Shown: positions 1-13,594 of the stretch, piece by piece
Layout of the letters: every line of letters starts with the position of its first letter
Numbering within the stretch: the stretch's first letter is position 1
Origin: Dipodascopsis uninucleata var. uninucleata
Lineage: Eukaryota > Ascomycota > Lipomycetes > Lipomycetales > Lipomycetaceae
DNA length: 64,000 nt
Assembly (NCBI GenBank): GCA_030568195.1
Contig: JAJLTO010000006.1
Coordinates: 806,001-870,000, forward strand
Direction: 5' to 3'
The notes under the pieces: generated by a model
The model's database searches: none
Told to the model about the DNA's origin: nothing
The model's input: only the letters and a program-made list of their open reading frames with translations
Made by a program: the position numbers and the translations under genes

Positions 1-3000
1 GCTGCTTGCTCTATACGTATCTGTAACAAACGGAACCGGTACTTATAGAAATAAAGGAGTGTTGTAGCGACCTGACAGATATTTTGCAGCTTTTGCGATA
101 GTATGCACCTGAAAACTATGCGACTATTTAGTAGCTGAGCAGTCGTTTCCACAGATGTTGCAGCAGCTAACTATTTGGGAACACGTTACACCTTAAAGTT
201 CGGAACTAACAGCAATGTCCCAGAATCGACACTAAGCCAGCAAATTGCCAGGAGACTAAATGTTCGGGATCCTTGAACTGGAAAGAAGGAATGAATGAAG
301 AGAGAAGTAAAAGAGACTGGTGATAGTAAGATAGACGAAAATTCGCTGCTGTAGATAGTCACTTCGATGGTTCTAGAGGACAGTGGTTGCAACACTTTGC
401 CTATAAGTAATGGGACAAAAAATTTTAAATGGACGCAACTTAATGCGAATATAAACTATAAATGAAATTTAAGCTTCTAAATAGTCAAAAATGCGTTTTA
501 TCAAAATTTAATATATTTACTTTCAGCCAATGCACTCTTCTTTTACACGCCAGGGAAAAGTTTCGCTCGCCACGAAGACGTGGTGTCTTCGTAGACAGTA
601 CGGACGCATGCAAACAATTTTTTTAATTGATAGTCCTGAGATTGTTCAGGTCGCTTGGCGGTAAGAGATGGAGAATGGAGCGTTTAAGGGGCGCTTTCTC
701 TAAAGTGGCACAAAATGCCATGTGCTGCAAATGAGGTTCTGATCTATGTTGAGTATGCTGGGCGGGAGTGCTCGCCAGCGTAGTCCCAATTGTAGAAAAA
801 TATTCTTCCTGTGCTGCAGCATCAATCGAAACTAGCACGCTTGTATGTAAAATCGACAAATTTCACCTCTAATGGACAAAGCCAAATTCAAACTCAATCT
901 AGCTGACAACTAAAGTCTCCTACGACTGACTATGTTTTCTACTTGGCTTTTAAAACTCACCCTAAATTCTAACGACTTGCAAGCTGATTTCGCTCCCGTT
1001 GTCACTGTTGGCGGTTTGTATTCTTATTGTTTGCATTTTACTTTATTCTGTTTCTTTTAATTTTTATGCTATATTACACGCTCTGTAGCCACCATTGCTG
1101 CCGCGGCAATAGTCCTGGTTCTACGGATCATCTTCGTGATCAGGCTTCACGATCAAATCACGAACTGAGAGCTATTGACGTCCGCAGGGAAAGCGCATGA
1201 GGTCAGCAAATCAAAAAGAAAAAAGTAAAAAATAAAAGAAAAAGGAGTGCGAGCCTTGTGTTGCTGTTTCATCTATCGACAATTGATATCTGCAAATCAC
1301 GCTCTTGATACTTCTAGTCTGCTTTAACACCCTAGAATCCGCTGGTCCCTTGTGTCCCCTGACAACATTGTGCGTTTTAGATATCGTAGAAATCCATCGA
1401 CCAGGAGTAAAATGCTTGCTAAAGTGCGAGATGCAGTAGATCCAGTCGACAGATAGATGCTGGGAGGACCTACTAAAGGCTCTCCTACGAAAAGTGGTCT
1501 GAAGATAGAGTTCTACAGGGCAGTATGTTCCATAGTATAAAGGACTATATTTTGTACTTGTCGCACCGCATATATACTTACTACTGAGCTCTGTCTGTAG
1601 CATATAACGCCTATTCCAAAACGCGTTAGAGTATGAAGACGCATCTTACTATAAACAACTCTATAGTGAGTGCCATTTCGTGCGCCTTTCGCGCACACCT
1701 GGTGCATGCGCTGTTAGTGAGCAGCTAGACGAAATAAATTCTGTCTGCGGCAGCAATCTCTCGTTATTCAAACCTCGATCCGCAAGCCGTGCTTTATTTA
1801 ATGGCATGCAAGCTACGCCTCGGTATTAAGAGAAAACACGCTGTGTGCTCTCTCGTCGGCTTTGAAGATGTGGTGGACCGATACTTTTGTGCCCCAAGCA
1901 TGAAAATCTAGCACACTTTCTAGCAGCTCTCGATGGAATTTGCTGATCCTAATTCATCAAAATCTTCGAGAAAAAATGCTGACTAGATACTGGCTATTCC
2001 AGCACGGAACTAGCTCGCTGGGCAATCTGTCCGCAGCTATCCAGGACTTTTCTGTTTCTAACTGCTGAATGCTGAATACCATCAGTGCCTATCAGGCTAA
2101 GAAGCCGCAACTGCTCCATCCTTCTCTCAATACTACGTATCACGAAGTCAATTGTGCGTATGTCCAGCGACAAGTACAGCTTCATTTTTTAGGGCTGTTC
2201 CATGCGATCTGGTTGACTGGTCATTCCGGTATACTGCACGGCTAAATTTATTGTATTGCCTTACTGGATGTTTCGGTGGTGCGCGCCATACGCGTCGCGA
2301 GCAGCAATCGGTCAATACCGTTGTCTCGCAAAAGCGAGCATTTCAGGAACCTACGTGTAGCTCTAAACTATGCTTTGTCGGCGGTGACATGGACGAGTAT
2401 GGTGAAATATCGACAAACGGAAAGGCGCCATCTGAGAATATTCACTATCACCGCGTCGTCGCCGTCTCATACCTCCGGCAATTAATAAATGCGTTCAAAT
2501 TGTAGCGCTGCACACGCTAATTCATGCTTACAGATCTAAAGGATCCCTGAAGGATCTGTGCACTGCGGAAGACGTGATGTTGCCTTTAATTAATCAGATT
2601 GTAGAGTATTCAGCCGCTCTGCGACATTGCATGTATGGAGGAGAGGTACTTCTCAGTGACAATTAAGGGCATCCCCTCGTGTCACAGTTCTGCTGCAGAG
2701 CATTGCGGAACACAGTAGACGCCTTTTATATTTTCTTATATTGCTGTTTACTTTTATATACATAGCGATCAAAGGTCGTCCTACTACATACTGTAAGATA
2801 TCACGCTTCAATGTGACCGGCAATAACGCTGTCGGTTTGTTTACCGTGTGTGTTACTGGTTAAAGCATACGTGTCAGATGTATAGTCGTCAGCAAAATGC
2901 TGCTCCCCCCTTGCGCTAGCCCTCTGTAGCTACCAGACACAATAAGCGAGAATATGCATGATATATTCTTCAACAACAGATTTGCGTATTCATCGTGACT

Positions 3001-5024
3001 CGCTGCAGTTTGCTGGATTGAAACTATGATATTTGATTTTCTTTGATCTGTCAGTATAAGTTGCATACTCTAATAATTCTACTTTGAAACTCGTGAGACG
3101 GAGACTGAATTACTACAAAGTTTGGTCCGATTTACCGATTTACGTTTAATGTAACTTTAGAACATGCCTATATGTCAAATAAACTTTTGATATCGGAATT
3201 TCTGACTGTTTTCACGTGTTCCATGCTGAGCCTAAACTTTGGACAAATAGATTTAACGCTCTCATATATTAACTGGCCAGAGATCGATGAAGTTTAACGC
3301 TCTGTCGATCTAAATAATATCTCTGAGAATGTACTTCTTTACGACAACAGCGAAGTCTCATTCTGCCTCTTAACGCAAGTTCCCAATAGTATGCGTGGTA
3401 ATTCTATACGACCCTTGACTAGCCGCACAATGTAGATATTTTCTATATGTGAATCGTATCCTTGGGAGTATACTCGCTGCCTAATTTTTTCCGAGTGGTC
3501 CACGTCGCGAGATGTAGCATACAAGGTATACATTGCCAACATCACGCAGCGCCCGTCAGGCTACAAAATTTCTGTTTATGGCAGCAAATATTTGAAGTTA
3601 GTTGGGCGAGCTTGATCTCTCTCGCTTCGTAGTCTTTGTGTCTTCCACTCGTTCCAGGGTATGATCCTGTTTACAATATATACATTAGGGTTTATGGCCA
3701 TGATACTCTGAAAACGCTGGAGGGATCGGTGTGACTATTTCTTTGCACGACTAGTTCGCCAGCAGAGAGCGTCACGAGAAATTCATTTAGTGATTCGGAG
3801 AGGATTACAAAAGTTCAAGTGAATAGGGTAAAATGTATTGCCGCAGAAGAGATGGCAGATGTTAGGATCTCATTGCCTGAGCAATGCAGCCCCTCAGAGA
3901 ACACTTTTAAGCTCGGGGAACGAAACTGTATGCGTGCCACGACTAATGTCGCCCACATATTTAAGCACGGTGTAAGTGAAAAGCAGAGGTATATATAAGA
4001 AAAGTTGTGGTTATATTACATTTTATACCAGAGCAACTTGCGTTGACGCATATATCAAGTCAAATTAAGTGAACCTGTTTCACGCCGCACGCATATAACA
4101 CAAACAGGCCTTGGTAAAACAATATTAAGAGCGAAGTAGCCGCAAGATGCAAACCGGAAGCTGATGATTTGCTTGCATATCAGCGACCTGGCAGGAGGTC
4201 TTAGATGTGATTTTAGGCTTGTTTTATAAAGTACTTACTATGCAGAGACAACATCTACAGATCACGGCAACATTCACGGACAGACCCCTCTTAGCTCTAG
4301 AAAATTTCTTTGGCTAGATCCCATAGTTGTCAATGCTACCAGATCCACCACTGCCCGAGATGCATTGTTGTCTGGGTAGCGCGAGAGCAGATTAGTATGA
4401 TTTTTCGTAGACTTAAGTCGCCTCCAGTTAGTCCACTCCTTCATATGCACGCACTTACGGCTGACTGCTACGAAGGCCCAGATATCGAAAGAGAGGAAAT
4501 ATGATCGTAGATGCAGGTTACAAATGAGGTTAGAATTGGCCGACGGGCGGGCGACTGGGACCTAACACATTATGTATGTATTTCACTTGGTAGCCCACGG
4601 ATAGCCCTTGGGCTACTTGTATTAAGCGCCACCGAGTGCCATTGCCTACAAGTTTGGTGCGAAGGTCACTCATATAAAAAAGCCACCTCAGTTGCTTACT
4701 ACGAATATTGATGTATTAGACACTAGCGCTCCATTTATTTTTCGCAATTTGCCCCGGCTACAGTTTGACTACGTCGATTCTACGCAATACAGTTATGGCT
4801 TGCCGTTTAGTAGCCTGATTTCAATACCCAGGTATTGATTCACCCGGGTAAGGAGCTGTCTCAAGCTTCGCAATTTACCTAGTTTGCTGAACTCCGTTAG
4901 ACGTCTTTTTGGGACACTGATCCGCTGCCTTACAGTAGATCTTGAAAATAGCTACTATATAAGTTTTTGTCACACGCAGCTCAGTACACTCGAGCTCCCA
5001 GTCTCCCTTAAAAGTATGACAACC

Positions 5025-5052
5025 GTTATGTATTACTACCGTAATACATAAC
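5025..5052. repeat. Perfect 12-bp inverted repeat (hairpin)
   Basis: The arms GTTATGTATTAC (5025-5036) and GTAATACATAAC (5041-5052) are exact reverse complements around the 4-nt spacer TACC. No gene is adjacent. It could form a hairpin in DNA or RNA, or be a dyad protein-binding site; no function is evident. Confidence 0.8.
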
Positions 5053-8000
5053 CTTTACTCGATCGATACTTGTCAATGCTCTTTCCCAGTGGCAGACGTG
5101 ACAGACATGACTGTAGTAAGCGAGTGTATTTTGAGCACCGTTCGCAGTCGTTAAACCCAGCACTGTGTGCATTTGCGCTATTATCCGACCTCGAAAGTAC
5201 AGAGTACCTCCCAGCTGGGCCTGACGCCGGACGTCCGTGATGCTGCAGCGCGTGCCCATATTTAGGTATTTAAGAAAACTTAAAGAATAATGCTAATACC
5301 CTTACAACAGAAGAAGAGCGATCCCTAGCGCCACATTCAGTGGTAAGGGCTGGATATTCCTGAGTCCTACAGAAAGGCGCACGGGTAGCGAGAGGTAGTA
5401 GATCACTAGTGAAAAGAAATAGCTCGGTGGTATGCTCTCAGCTTCATTTGTCACAGGACCAGTCCTATACTGCATATCAGGGGCCAATCGAAGAAGAGGA
5501 ACTGGTACAGGCGCTTAGAAGTCACAGAGCAGTGCCGATGGTCTACAGGAATAGCTGCTCGTAGCTGTAACGATAGACGTCTGACTATCAGAACTACTCA
5601 TGAGCACGATGACTGGAACTGTAGAAGAAAAGTATATACATCATCACCCTAAACCTATAGAGAAAATATTGTATGTAACGAGCACAAGTATTATTATTGT
5701 TTATTCCTACAAAAAAAAAATAACGTTCTATGCTCTCTTGAATGATTTATAATTAATAGCCAGTGGTGGCTGGAAATATAAGCATATAGTGCTATATTAA
5801 ATATATGATAGTTTTTCGTTCTCGTTTATAAAAGTAGTGAAACTACAGCCATTTGTACTTGCAAAAGACAAAGTATGCAGACAAGTCGACCTTTAGTTTC
5901 AGTGGCGGACTATTCTTGACCCGACCTAAAATAAGGCAGTTTAATGCACTGCATCAAATTCTAACCGTGTTCGCCGTAACTTTGTACGACCTGTTATTAT
6001 ATACTTTTCTTGTTCTCATGCTTACATGACTTTCATGTGCACAGCATCTTGACTATTATACAAACATGAGCGCGCTCTCATAGTGTACAAGTGCACACAG
6101 CCCTATTTGTATTGTGGGATCTCTTCTTGCCTGCTTCATTTGACTCGCGAGACTGAGCTACTTACACGACATTCGTGGCCCACCTGTTTCCAACATACAA
6201 ACTTGCACAGCTCATTGATCGTGAGTTACTTGATATCACTTCTCTCCTCCAATAACTTGATTGTGTAGCAGTCATCGATACTCAATGGCGGCTCAGGAAT
6301 AAATACGAGCGACAAACTCTTCATTTGGCGAGATATAGATGCCGCTATGTGATACGGCAGAAGGCGACTTAACAGACTTAAACTTCACATAAGCAGCTGT
6401 CCTACACTTCTTCAGTTCCAAGCTACGCCTTTTTTCACGGTCTACTGCAGCCATGGTGGCTTCGCAGATGCTATTATCGCATTCAGGCTGTCGCGTGTAA
6501 TCTTGCGGAAGTAAGCAATTAGGGCCAGAGACCATAGCTAGTGGAACTAAAAGTAAAGCCGCTCGCGTTACTTCTTTGAGAAATGAAAATAACATAGGAG
6601 TCCAAATGTGGGTCAGGGATATTTAGGGCAGAGGTAATCCCAATTCCATGCCTTTTTACTGGTGCATTTATTTAAACTATGTTATATCATAACAATTCAC
6701 TCTCTTTAGAGTAAACGCTTAAGAACTAGAAGCATAACAGTCTATTTCTGCGGAAGGAATTGCTTGTAACAGATGGTTGTGCGAGTTATCGGGTCCGCTT
6801 ACTTATGCTGTCGTAGTAACATTGCTGCTGCAGGAGATTTAAGCCGTCGTCTACATATCCTCGGTACACTCATTTATTAGAATCTGACCTCTAAAGTCTA
6901 AACCTCGACCTCGTAGTCAATAGCAGTTGCAGTCATTTATCATCGGCAGAACAGCTTATGCTCCTGCTGGGACTTTTCAGCAACCGCTTTTGTTGACGGG
7001 CGAGCCATATATAGACATATACCAAATATGTGCGCGTCTAAGGAAACCTTCTGCATACATTGTATAGTCCTAAAGTAACCACCGTCTTTTTTCTCTCATG
7101 CGATACATTTGCGTAAATAGTTTAGATGGTAACGTCTAATGATCTGGACAGTCGAGCGGAAAAGTAACGACGTATCATAGGCCGACCAATTGCACTTACG
7201 GACGAATGTGGTTGTTGCGTTTTCGTGCTGACCCGCTTAACAGGAGAAAGCTATGACCATGTTTTCATTTCGCGTTCAACAAATGCTCTGTGTCTACTAG
7301 CGCAAGACTATAGTTAATAATATTCGAAGCAACGATTCATAGTTTTTCCGTTTACAAAAAATTGCTGCAATAGTCGCCTGCAATTTCATACCGACTTTAT
7401 GGGCGTTGGCGGGACGAGCATCGACGCTCACATGATTTTCGGTGAAAAAGCTCGAGCTACTTCGGATCTGTAACTTGGCAAATTGCCAGGGTCTATACTC
7501 TGCTCGCTCTTTATTCTTGTTTTCTTGTAATAATAGTGCGCATGTTTTATGCACGGCAACAGCTAATTGAAATATTTATTGCAAGAGCAATTGTGTATTC
7601 ATTACACAGGTACGTCTGACTTAAGCGAGAACGCACTCTACGTGTTTCACAATAGCGGGAGGTAATAGAATTAGTTGCTAGGCCTAACATATTTTCTGCT
7701 TATATTTACATAGGTCTCTCCGATGAAATTCAATTTAGATACCTTGTTTCTTTGCATTGCTGGAAATAAACTTTGTAAACTGGAAACAACGTTGGCTAGA
7801 CAAAAGACGGGCAACAGCTAAGAATACATACAAAATGTCGATAACTTGATCAGAAGGAGTTAACGCATTGAGATATTTGGACCATACATCAGTCGCCGTA
7901 ACTCGACTTTCAGAAGCGTTCAGAAGTCCAAAACTAAGTCCTAAGAGTTCGTGGTCGGGATAAATGTATAACACATATCAATTCTTATATAATCAAGACA

Positions 8001-9728
8001 TAATAAGTACCCAGCTTCGATCATATAAGCTGTGGACGAGTAATCTGAAAGCATCCCAACCCGTGGAGACATCAGAATCTAATAATTCGGCAAATAGAAC
8101 CAGCATTTGATGGCCAACAATAATATAGTAATTTCCCTATTTTCAAATAAATCAAATGCTCGCTGTATAGTAATAGCATTTCTAAGATGAAGACTATTTG
8201 TGAGTGCAACGATCCTGTCCCTCATATATGATCCAGCATATAAGATTTTGTTGTAGGGAATGCTGTTAAGATTTACGGGTATGATTTTGATTCATTGCGT
8301 AGATCCCGTTCTTAAATAAGCATTTGAGCATGCCGGGAGCCATAGAGCATATGTAGAATACAGGATGTGAAAAAATGACGAGAGAGAATGGAAGACTGTA
8401 GCATAGTATAGTTCTAAATGAGTGGAAGTGAATGGTTTAGCCTGGCCAGCTATTAGCTCAAATTTTACGCGACAAAATAAATAAGCATCAACTAAATCTG
8501 AAAGAATGCTACAGGCAGTCGCTAGGACAGTAGAAAATCGACCTCCTCAACACTACTTCATTCACTATCGATAGCCGCAGGCATGTGAAAAATCGAGCAC
8601 AATGCAAACGAGCTCCGATGTCTTTCATAAGCAGCGGCTAACCTTAGTTTGGTATCACTTTTATTGAATATATTACTCAGACAATGCATCATGCAGTGAG
8701 TGACATTCAGCGATCGGCTTCTCTGGCGATTCTACGTTCAATAGCCAATATCGAAGACTAGTCTCAGGTGTTTCTGGCGCATAGACAGAGAAGGGCCCGT
8801 TGTAAGCGATTTTAACTATTCAGGTCGCGGAAGGTAAGTATTAAAACAGTTTACTGCATACAACTAAAACGTAATTAACAGAATATTTCAAAGCATGAGA
8901 CTCAGTTTCATTAGCATATTTACTACTAGACTGTTGATTTGTTGTTGTCGTGCTGCTGAAAGAAACAAAGAGTAATTAATAAAATCGTTACTATTGCGCT
9001 ATCTCTATTGGGTTTATTCAAGGTAGCTGTAGGCTGATAAATCCGAATAGACATGTCCTATAGCACGGTTTGTAAATGCTCTTAGTGCTTTTAGACCTAG
9101 TAGCTGACTTTCAGATTCACACTTTCGAGTCCTCTCTTGAAGAAGAGAGTGTGGATGACTAGAATCGGTTCTGAGGTCATTATTTTTATTGGTAAAGGGT
9201 AATATTAAAGGAAAAAGTAAACTCTAATTCCCGCTATTATGTAATAGCAGCATAGAAAATTTCGCTACTCTTGAGACTAAGCCATCAGTTGATACTACAG
9301 TCAATGTACTAGCAAACCTTCTTTTGCATAGAATCATAAAACCGATCTTATTTTACGCACATATTATATATAAAACAGTTCGTAATATGCAATTTACATG
9401 CATACGAAGATTTAACTAAATTTAAAGGGCTTGCCCTTCCCGCCTAACCCGTAATCTTTTAGCCGATACATTTTAATGTCGTCCAGGGGCTGGGTCAGAA
9501 ATGGCCCAACCTAATCTCTGAAGTCATACATTTAAATATAGGGTAAGGTGTATCGATCAGGAAAAGTAACCTTAAATAAATAGCTAGAGAAGCTGCTAAA
9601 AAGTAGTGGATCAAACGCGTAGTGCGTGCGAGCTTGCAGAGTAATAATGTCACTCGATATATAGTATTAGCTGCCCTTATTCTAGCCGTTAAGTAATAGT
9701 CTTGAAACCCAGATGTAGAGAGAAATGA

Positions 9729-9795
9729 TTGTGTGTATGTGCGCGTATATGTATGTGTTCATGAGTGTGATGCAGTAGTAGTAGTATTTGTAATA
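9729..9795. repeat. TG/TATG-rich and TAG simple repeat
   Basis: An imperfect alternating GT/AT tract (tgtgtgtatgtgcgcg and similar) is followed by a short (TAG)n run. It is simple sequence inside the gene-free block, and it explains the short valine-rich open frame there. Confidence 0.6.
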
Positions 9796-11280
9796 GGATA
9801 TCCAGCCCGCGATGATCAGATGCTCTTCTCATGCGCAGCACTGACCCACTGTGCGAATAATCACTCGAGCTATCGCTGCTGGCACATGCTTTTTGAAAGA
9901 AGGTCTTTAGCACATACAGAAATTAAAGCGAGAGGAACAAAAAGAGGGAAGACAATCATTTCTCCTGGTGGCCGTCTTCCGTGTAGTTTACGTAATATCA
10001 GATTGCGAGAATCTCATTCAGTGAATAGTCTCATAAACACCGGTGTGTTACCGGTTCCTTAAGTGCAGTGGGTAGTCGATGGCAAATCGTCCTAGCCTTC
10101 GATGTCTGATACACTCTGCAGGCTGAAGTAAAAACTTCTGAAGGACAGCAGGCCACTGCCAGCAATGGACACCTGAGATGACGACTAGGAAGCATGCTTT
10201 AGCACTATTTTCGGCGTGTGGATCACTCTTCATATGTTAGAATTGCAGCTTGTCCTCGTGTTTCTCTTAATCTTGGGATCTTTTTTTATTTTTTTGCTTT
10301 ATTTTTACCCCTGGGCTCTTATGGTATTGCCAGGCATCATTCAGGTACAGTGTGCCACTGGCGGTTACGATTGACGATTCTGTCAGCACATTATTTGATA
10401 GTGTGACCGATGGTCTCTCAGTGTTAACACGATGGCCGAAATGGCAAGCAAGCGGATATGCAAAAGTGCTGACAAAGACATGCATGGATGTATATGCACT
10501 TGTGCCGTAGAGTGATCGATGATGGTATAGAGGATTGCCGACGATCTCAGCACATTTGGGTTTAAGCACGTACAGAGTATCCGCTTATGATTCTGTCTAA
10601 ATGCCTATTCCAGAATGTCTGCGCGAATCAAGCTCTTACTTCCACAGACCTGCCTCATCATGAGCTGTTCTTGCCCATTAGCATGATTCGCATCTTCATC
10701 ACGGAGTTCGACCCATCCACTTACTTAAATGTTGTCTCACTTGAGCTTTTGACAAAACCTTTTGACGAATGCTGCCTAGTATGTGTATTGTCGCATACTG
10801 TACAAAATTCATCAAAGAAAGTAGGGTGCTAATAGTGGCACTTCCGATAGCTAAACTATCTGGCCTACACATATGTTAGATGATGTATGCTCGCAGATGT
10901 GAAGCATATGCACTTAACCCGTAACCTGAATACAAACTTTTGGCCAACTCGGCTCAGGTTCCCAAACACCAGGTCCAGGTCTTCTCTCGTAGGAGCTTGG
11001 TTATTTGGTTGTTTTACTAAAGCATATTTGGGTGTGAGCAAGCCTCACACTGAACCAGGTCGACAGAGTGTCTAATCTGAGATTTTCACAACCCTTTAAC
11101 TTTCGGCAAACATAGTGAGATTGGCTGCGACGAATTACGTATCGCTCTTTTGATATTAGCGGTAGGTTTGGTCTTTCGCAGAGCTTGCTAATTTATGAAT
11201 TAGTCGGACTCAAGGAAGTAATAGAGCGTGCTGCTTAGGAACTTCAAACTAGTAAGCAAGTATAGTAAAAAGTACCAAGT

Positions 11281-11335
11281 AAATAAATAATAATTGGTAT
11301 TGGTATTATTAGAATTAGTATTAGTATTACTCTAG
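11281..11335. repeat. AT-rich simple repeat (AAAT and GGTATT/AGTATT units)
   Basis: A short (AAAT)n run leads into degenerate hexamer repeats of GGTATT, then AGTATT. A similar (AAAT)n run lies near 12731-12745. Confidence 0.55.
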
Positions 11336-13129
11336 TAGAATTATAAGAATGGAAGTATAATTATAATTGTAGGTGATAGTTGGCCTACATGAAAACAACA
11401 AAACAAGTGCACATTAGCTCTTGCCGTTTCCCAGCCGTTTCCGTGCTTTTTTTTAAAGCCTTTAGAAGCCTTCTAAGCCATTTCAGATGCTCTCGACATT
11501 CAAATGGAAACTGCAGACAGTGACAACAGCGACAGAGAAATCCCACCATAATACCTACTACTAGATGAACCGCGTTAGACTTCTTTCCTTAGATCAGGTA
11601 ATCCAATTATGTGGAAGCGCGGAAGAGAAGTGGCATTAGGACTAAATTGCAAGTCAGAACATAAGAAACTGCCATACAAGTTCTTCAGACTAAGTAAGTT
11701 GGCTTGCATATAAATAGCTGTTTTGTGCTTATAATCGCAGTTATTACCTAGCCCAATTTTTCTTTTCTGTCCACGTCCGTATTAGAGAAATCGGTTGATA
11801 TTTGCTGTATGCATCACTGGCTCTCGTAAAGTGTAATGTATATCTGTTATTTATGAACTCGTCGTCGTGTCTGTAATGGACACTTTTTAGATGCTGATCA
11901 TTTCTTCTGTAATGGAGTTATATCGCTGTTGGTGTGTACTGAAATCGACGAAACTTGCAAATGTAAGAACATACCGAGACTGAACTAGTACCAGGTTGCT
12001 CTCTCGACGTTTTTAGTTGTTCTTACTATATGGAGCAAATAATCCATTAGTTAGGATGAGGATCTCTGTTTACCGTCTTCTTACAGTTTCAGTTCGTTCA
12101 GTCCGTGTATTTGGTTCTGTACCGTACTGAATAGGTAAACTGGCATTGGATAGGGCATCCAGTTCAGCCGTAACTAGGAACGCAGGCGATGATATTAGTA
12201 TCATCATCCTCTACGGTATATGAGCCTATACTTGCTTGAAGCTCTCGTGGCTGAAAGTATCTCTGTTGTATAGGTATTGTGGTCGCTTAAATGATGCATA
12301 CTGTTATATAGGTCTGCTATGCAGCTCAACTGGGAATCTTAAGAAAAACGTCAGGTGTGCAATCATAAGCAATCTTGCCCTAGGTGGTGCAAGACTTTCC
12401 GGGAAAATATACCCTATATATCAGATGCAGTTTCGAACTTCCACTGGCAGCTTACTTTGAAGTATAGTTACCGAATATAACATAAGCATCCCACCAATTT
12501 GAACCCTTTACTCATGTATACACTACAATTTCAACTACGATGCACTTGAGACTCTTAGTTAGAGTAACAGTAAGCAGCTAGTCATAGAAATATCGCACTG
12601 CAGCTTCAAAACCTCATATGTTAGCCCTTATGCCCTAGTGCCCAGAAATCTTATACTAGCGTAGATGCAACTTGGTCCAGTATAAAGAAAAAGAAATCAT
12701 ATGTATAATATCATACTCACTAAAGCGTGCAATAAATAAATAAATATAAAACAAACTAGAGACAATTATATTATGTAATGGACATTAATTACTTAACACT
12801 TCCAACAGAAATGAAAAAGCAACTACGGTGACCAAAATTTAACATAATATAGCAATGTAATTCCGGCTTACTCTTTGATCTAGCAATATACTTCACAGCT
12901 GTAGACAGGAACCAACCAGGTGGCGCATATAAACGCTTACAGGAACCGTATTTGCCGCTATATAGTTGACTAAACCCTTTTCGTCGCAGACCCACTACCG
13001 AATTATGGCGCTGATGTAGTGTGGCGGTGAATATTACTTTTTTATTGGTATTATTTTAATTATTTCAAACCTCCGGGTCAGACTTCCTGACATAGCGTAA
13101 ACGTTATACTCTATTCCATACGCGTTTTC

Positions 13130-13320
13130 TCCCTCCTACTTGTTCTCATAGTCGATATTTCTAAACTTCATCAGGTTTATTATACACTTCCCCCGTAGGC
13201 ATAGGTCTCTTCCACACTCTGCTCTCATTCACTCGTCATTTGGATTCTTTCCATCTTTTTATTTTCCTTATTTCAAATACGAAATTATCTCTTTTTTTCC
13301 TTTCGTCGTATTAGTATCTC
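13130..13320 (+). promoter_or_regulatory. Pyrimidine-rich tract, possible distal promoter or leader
   Basis: The + strand is strongly C/T-rich, with many CTC and TTTT runs, about 1.2-1.4 kb upstream of the GATA-factor ATG. Such tracts often lie near transcription starts of fungal genes, so the GATA gene may have a long leader. This is an inference from composition only. Confidence 0.25.
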
Positions 13321-13574
13321 ACGGCTCGTAAGATTGTTAATCGAATTTCGATTTCATTACGACATTCATATTTAATAGAGGTGGTGCGAGTGAAGCTGTT
13401 CAGGCGGAAGGAAGATTCTCCGTTAGGCTGCAGACAAGATATACTGCGACATAAACGGATATTGATAGCTTAGGTGGTTAATTTGTTTACTACTATAGCT
13501 AAAGGTGGTCTATAAGTTATAATCGTTTGGCAAGAGCTCCAGCTAAATTGTCGTTTTTTTCTTACTGCGGTGTG

Positions 13575-13594
13575 CCAGACCAGACCAGACCAGA
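13575..13594. repeat. CCAGA pentamer tandem repeat, four copies
   Basis: Four exact copies of CCAGA in tandem upstream of the GATA gene. It is a small simple repeat with no evident role. Confidence 0.75.

Noticed and set aside
1211-1603. 130-codon frame on minus
   Set aside because: It has no supporting family feature and its composition looks random.
6293-6595. 100-codon ATG frame on minus with a signal-peptide-like start and four cysteines
   Set aside because: About one to two frames of this length are expected by chance in 14 kb; no promoter, family motif or splice evidence supports it.
7241-7261. A 21-base stretch close to the lacZ-alpha/M13 reverse primer site (19 of 21 matches, including AGCTATGACCATG)
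   Set aside because: The flanks do not match vector sequence on either side and two bases differ, so I treat it as coincidence rather than vector contamination.
9733-10062. 109-codon frame on +
   Set aside because: It opens in a TG-rich simple repeat (Val/Tyr/Cys-rich) and shows no domain.
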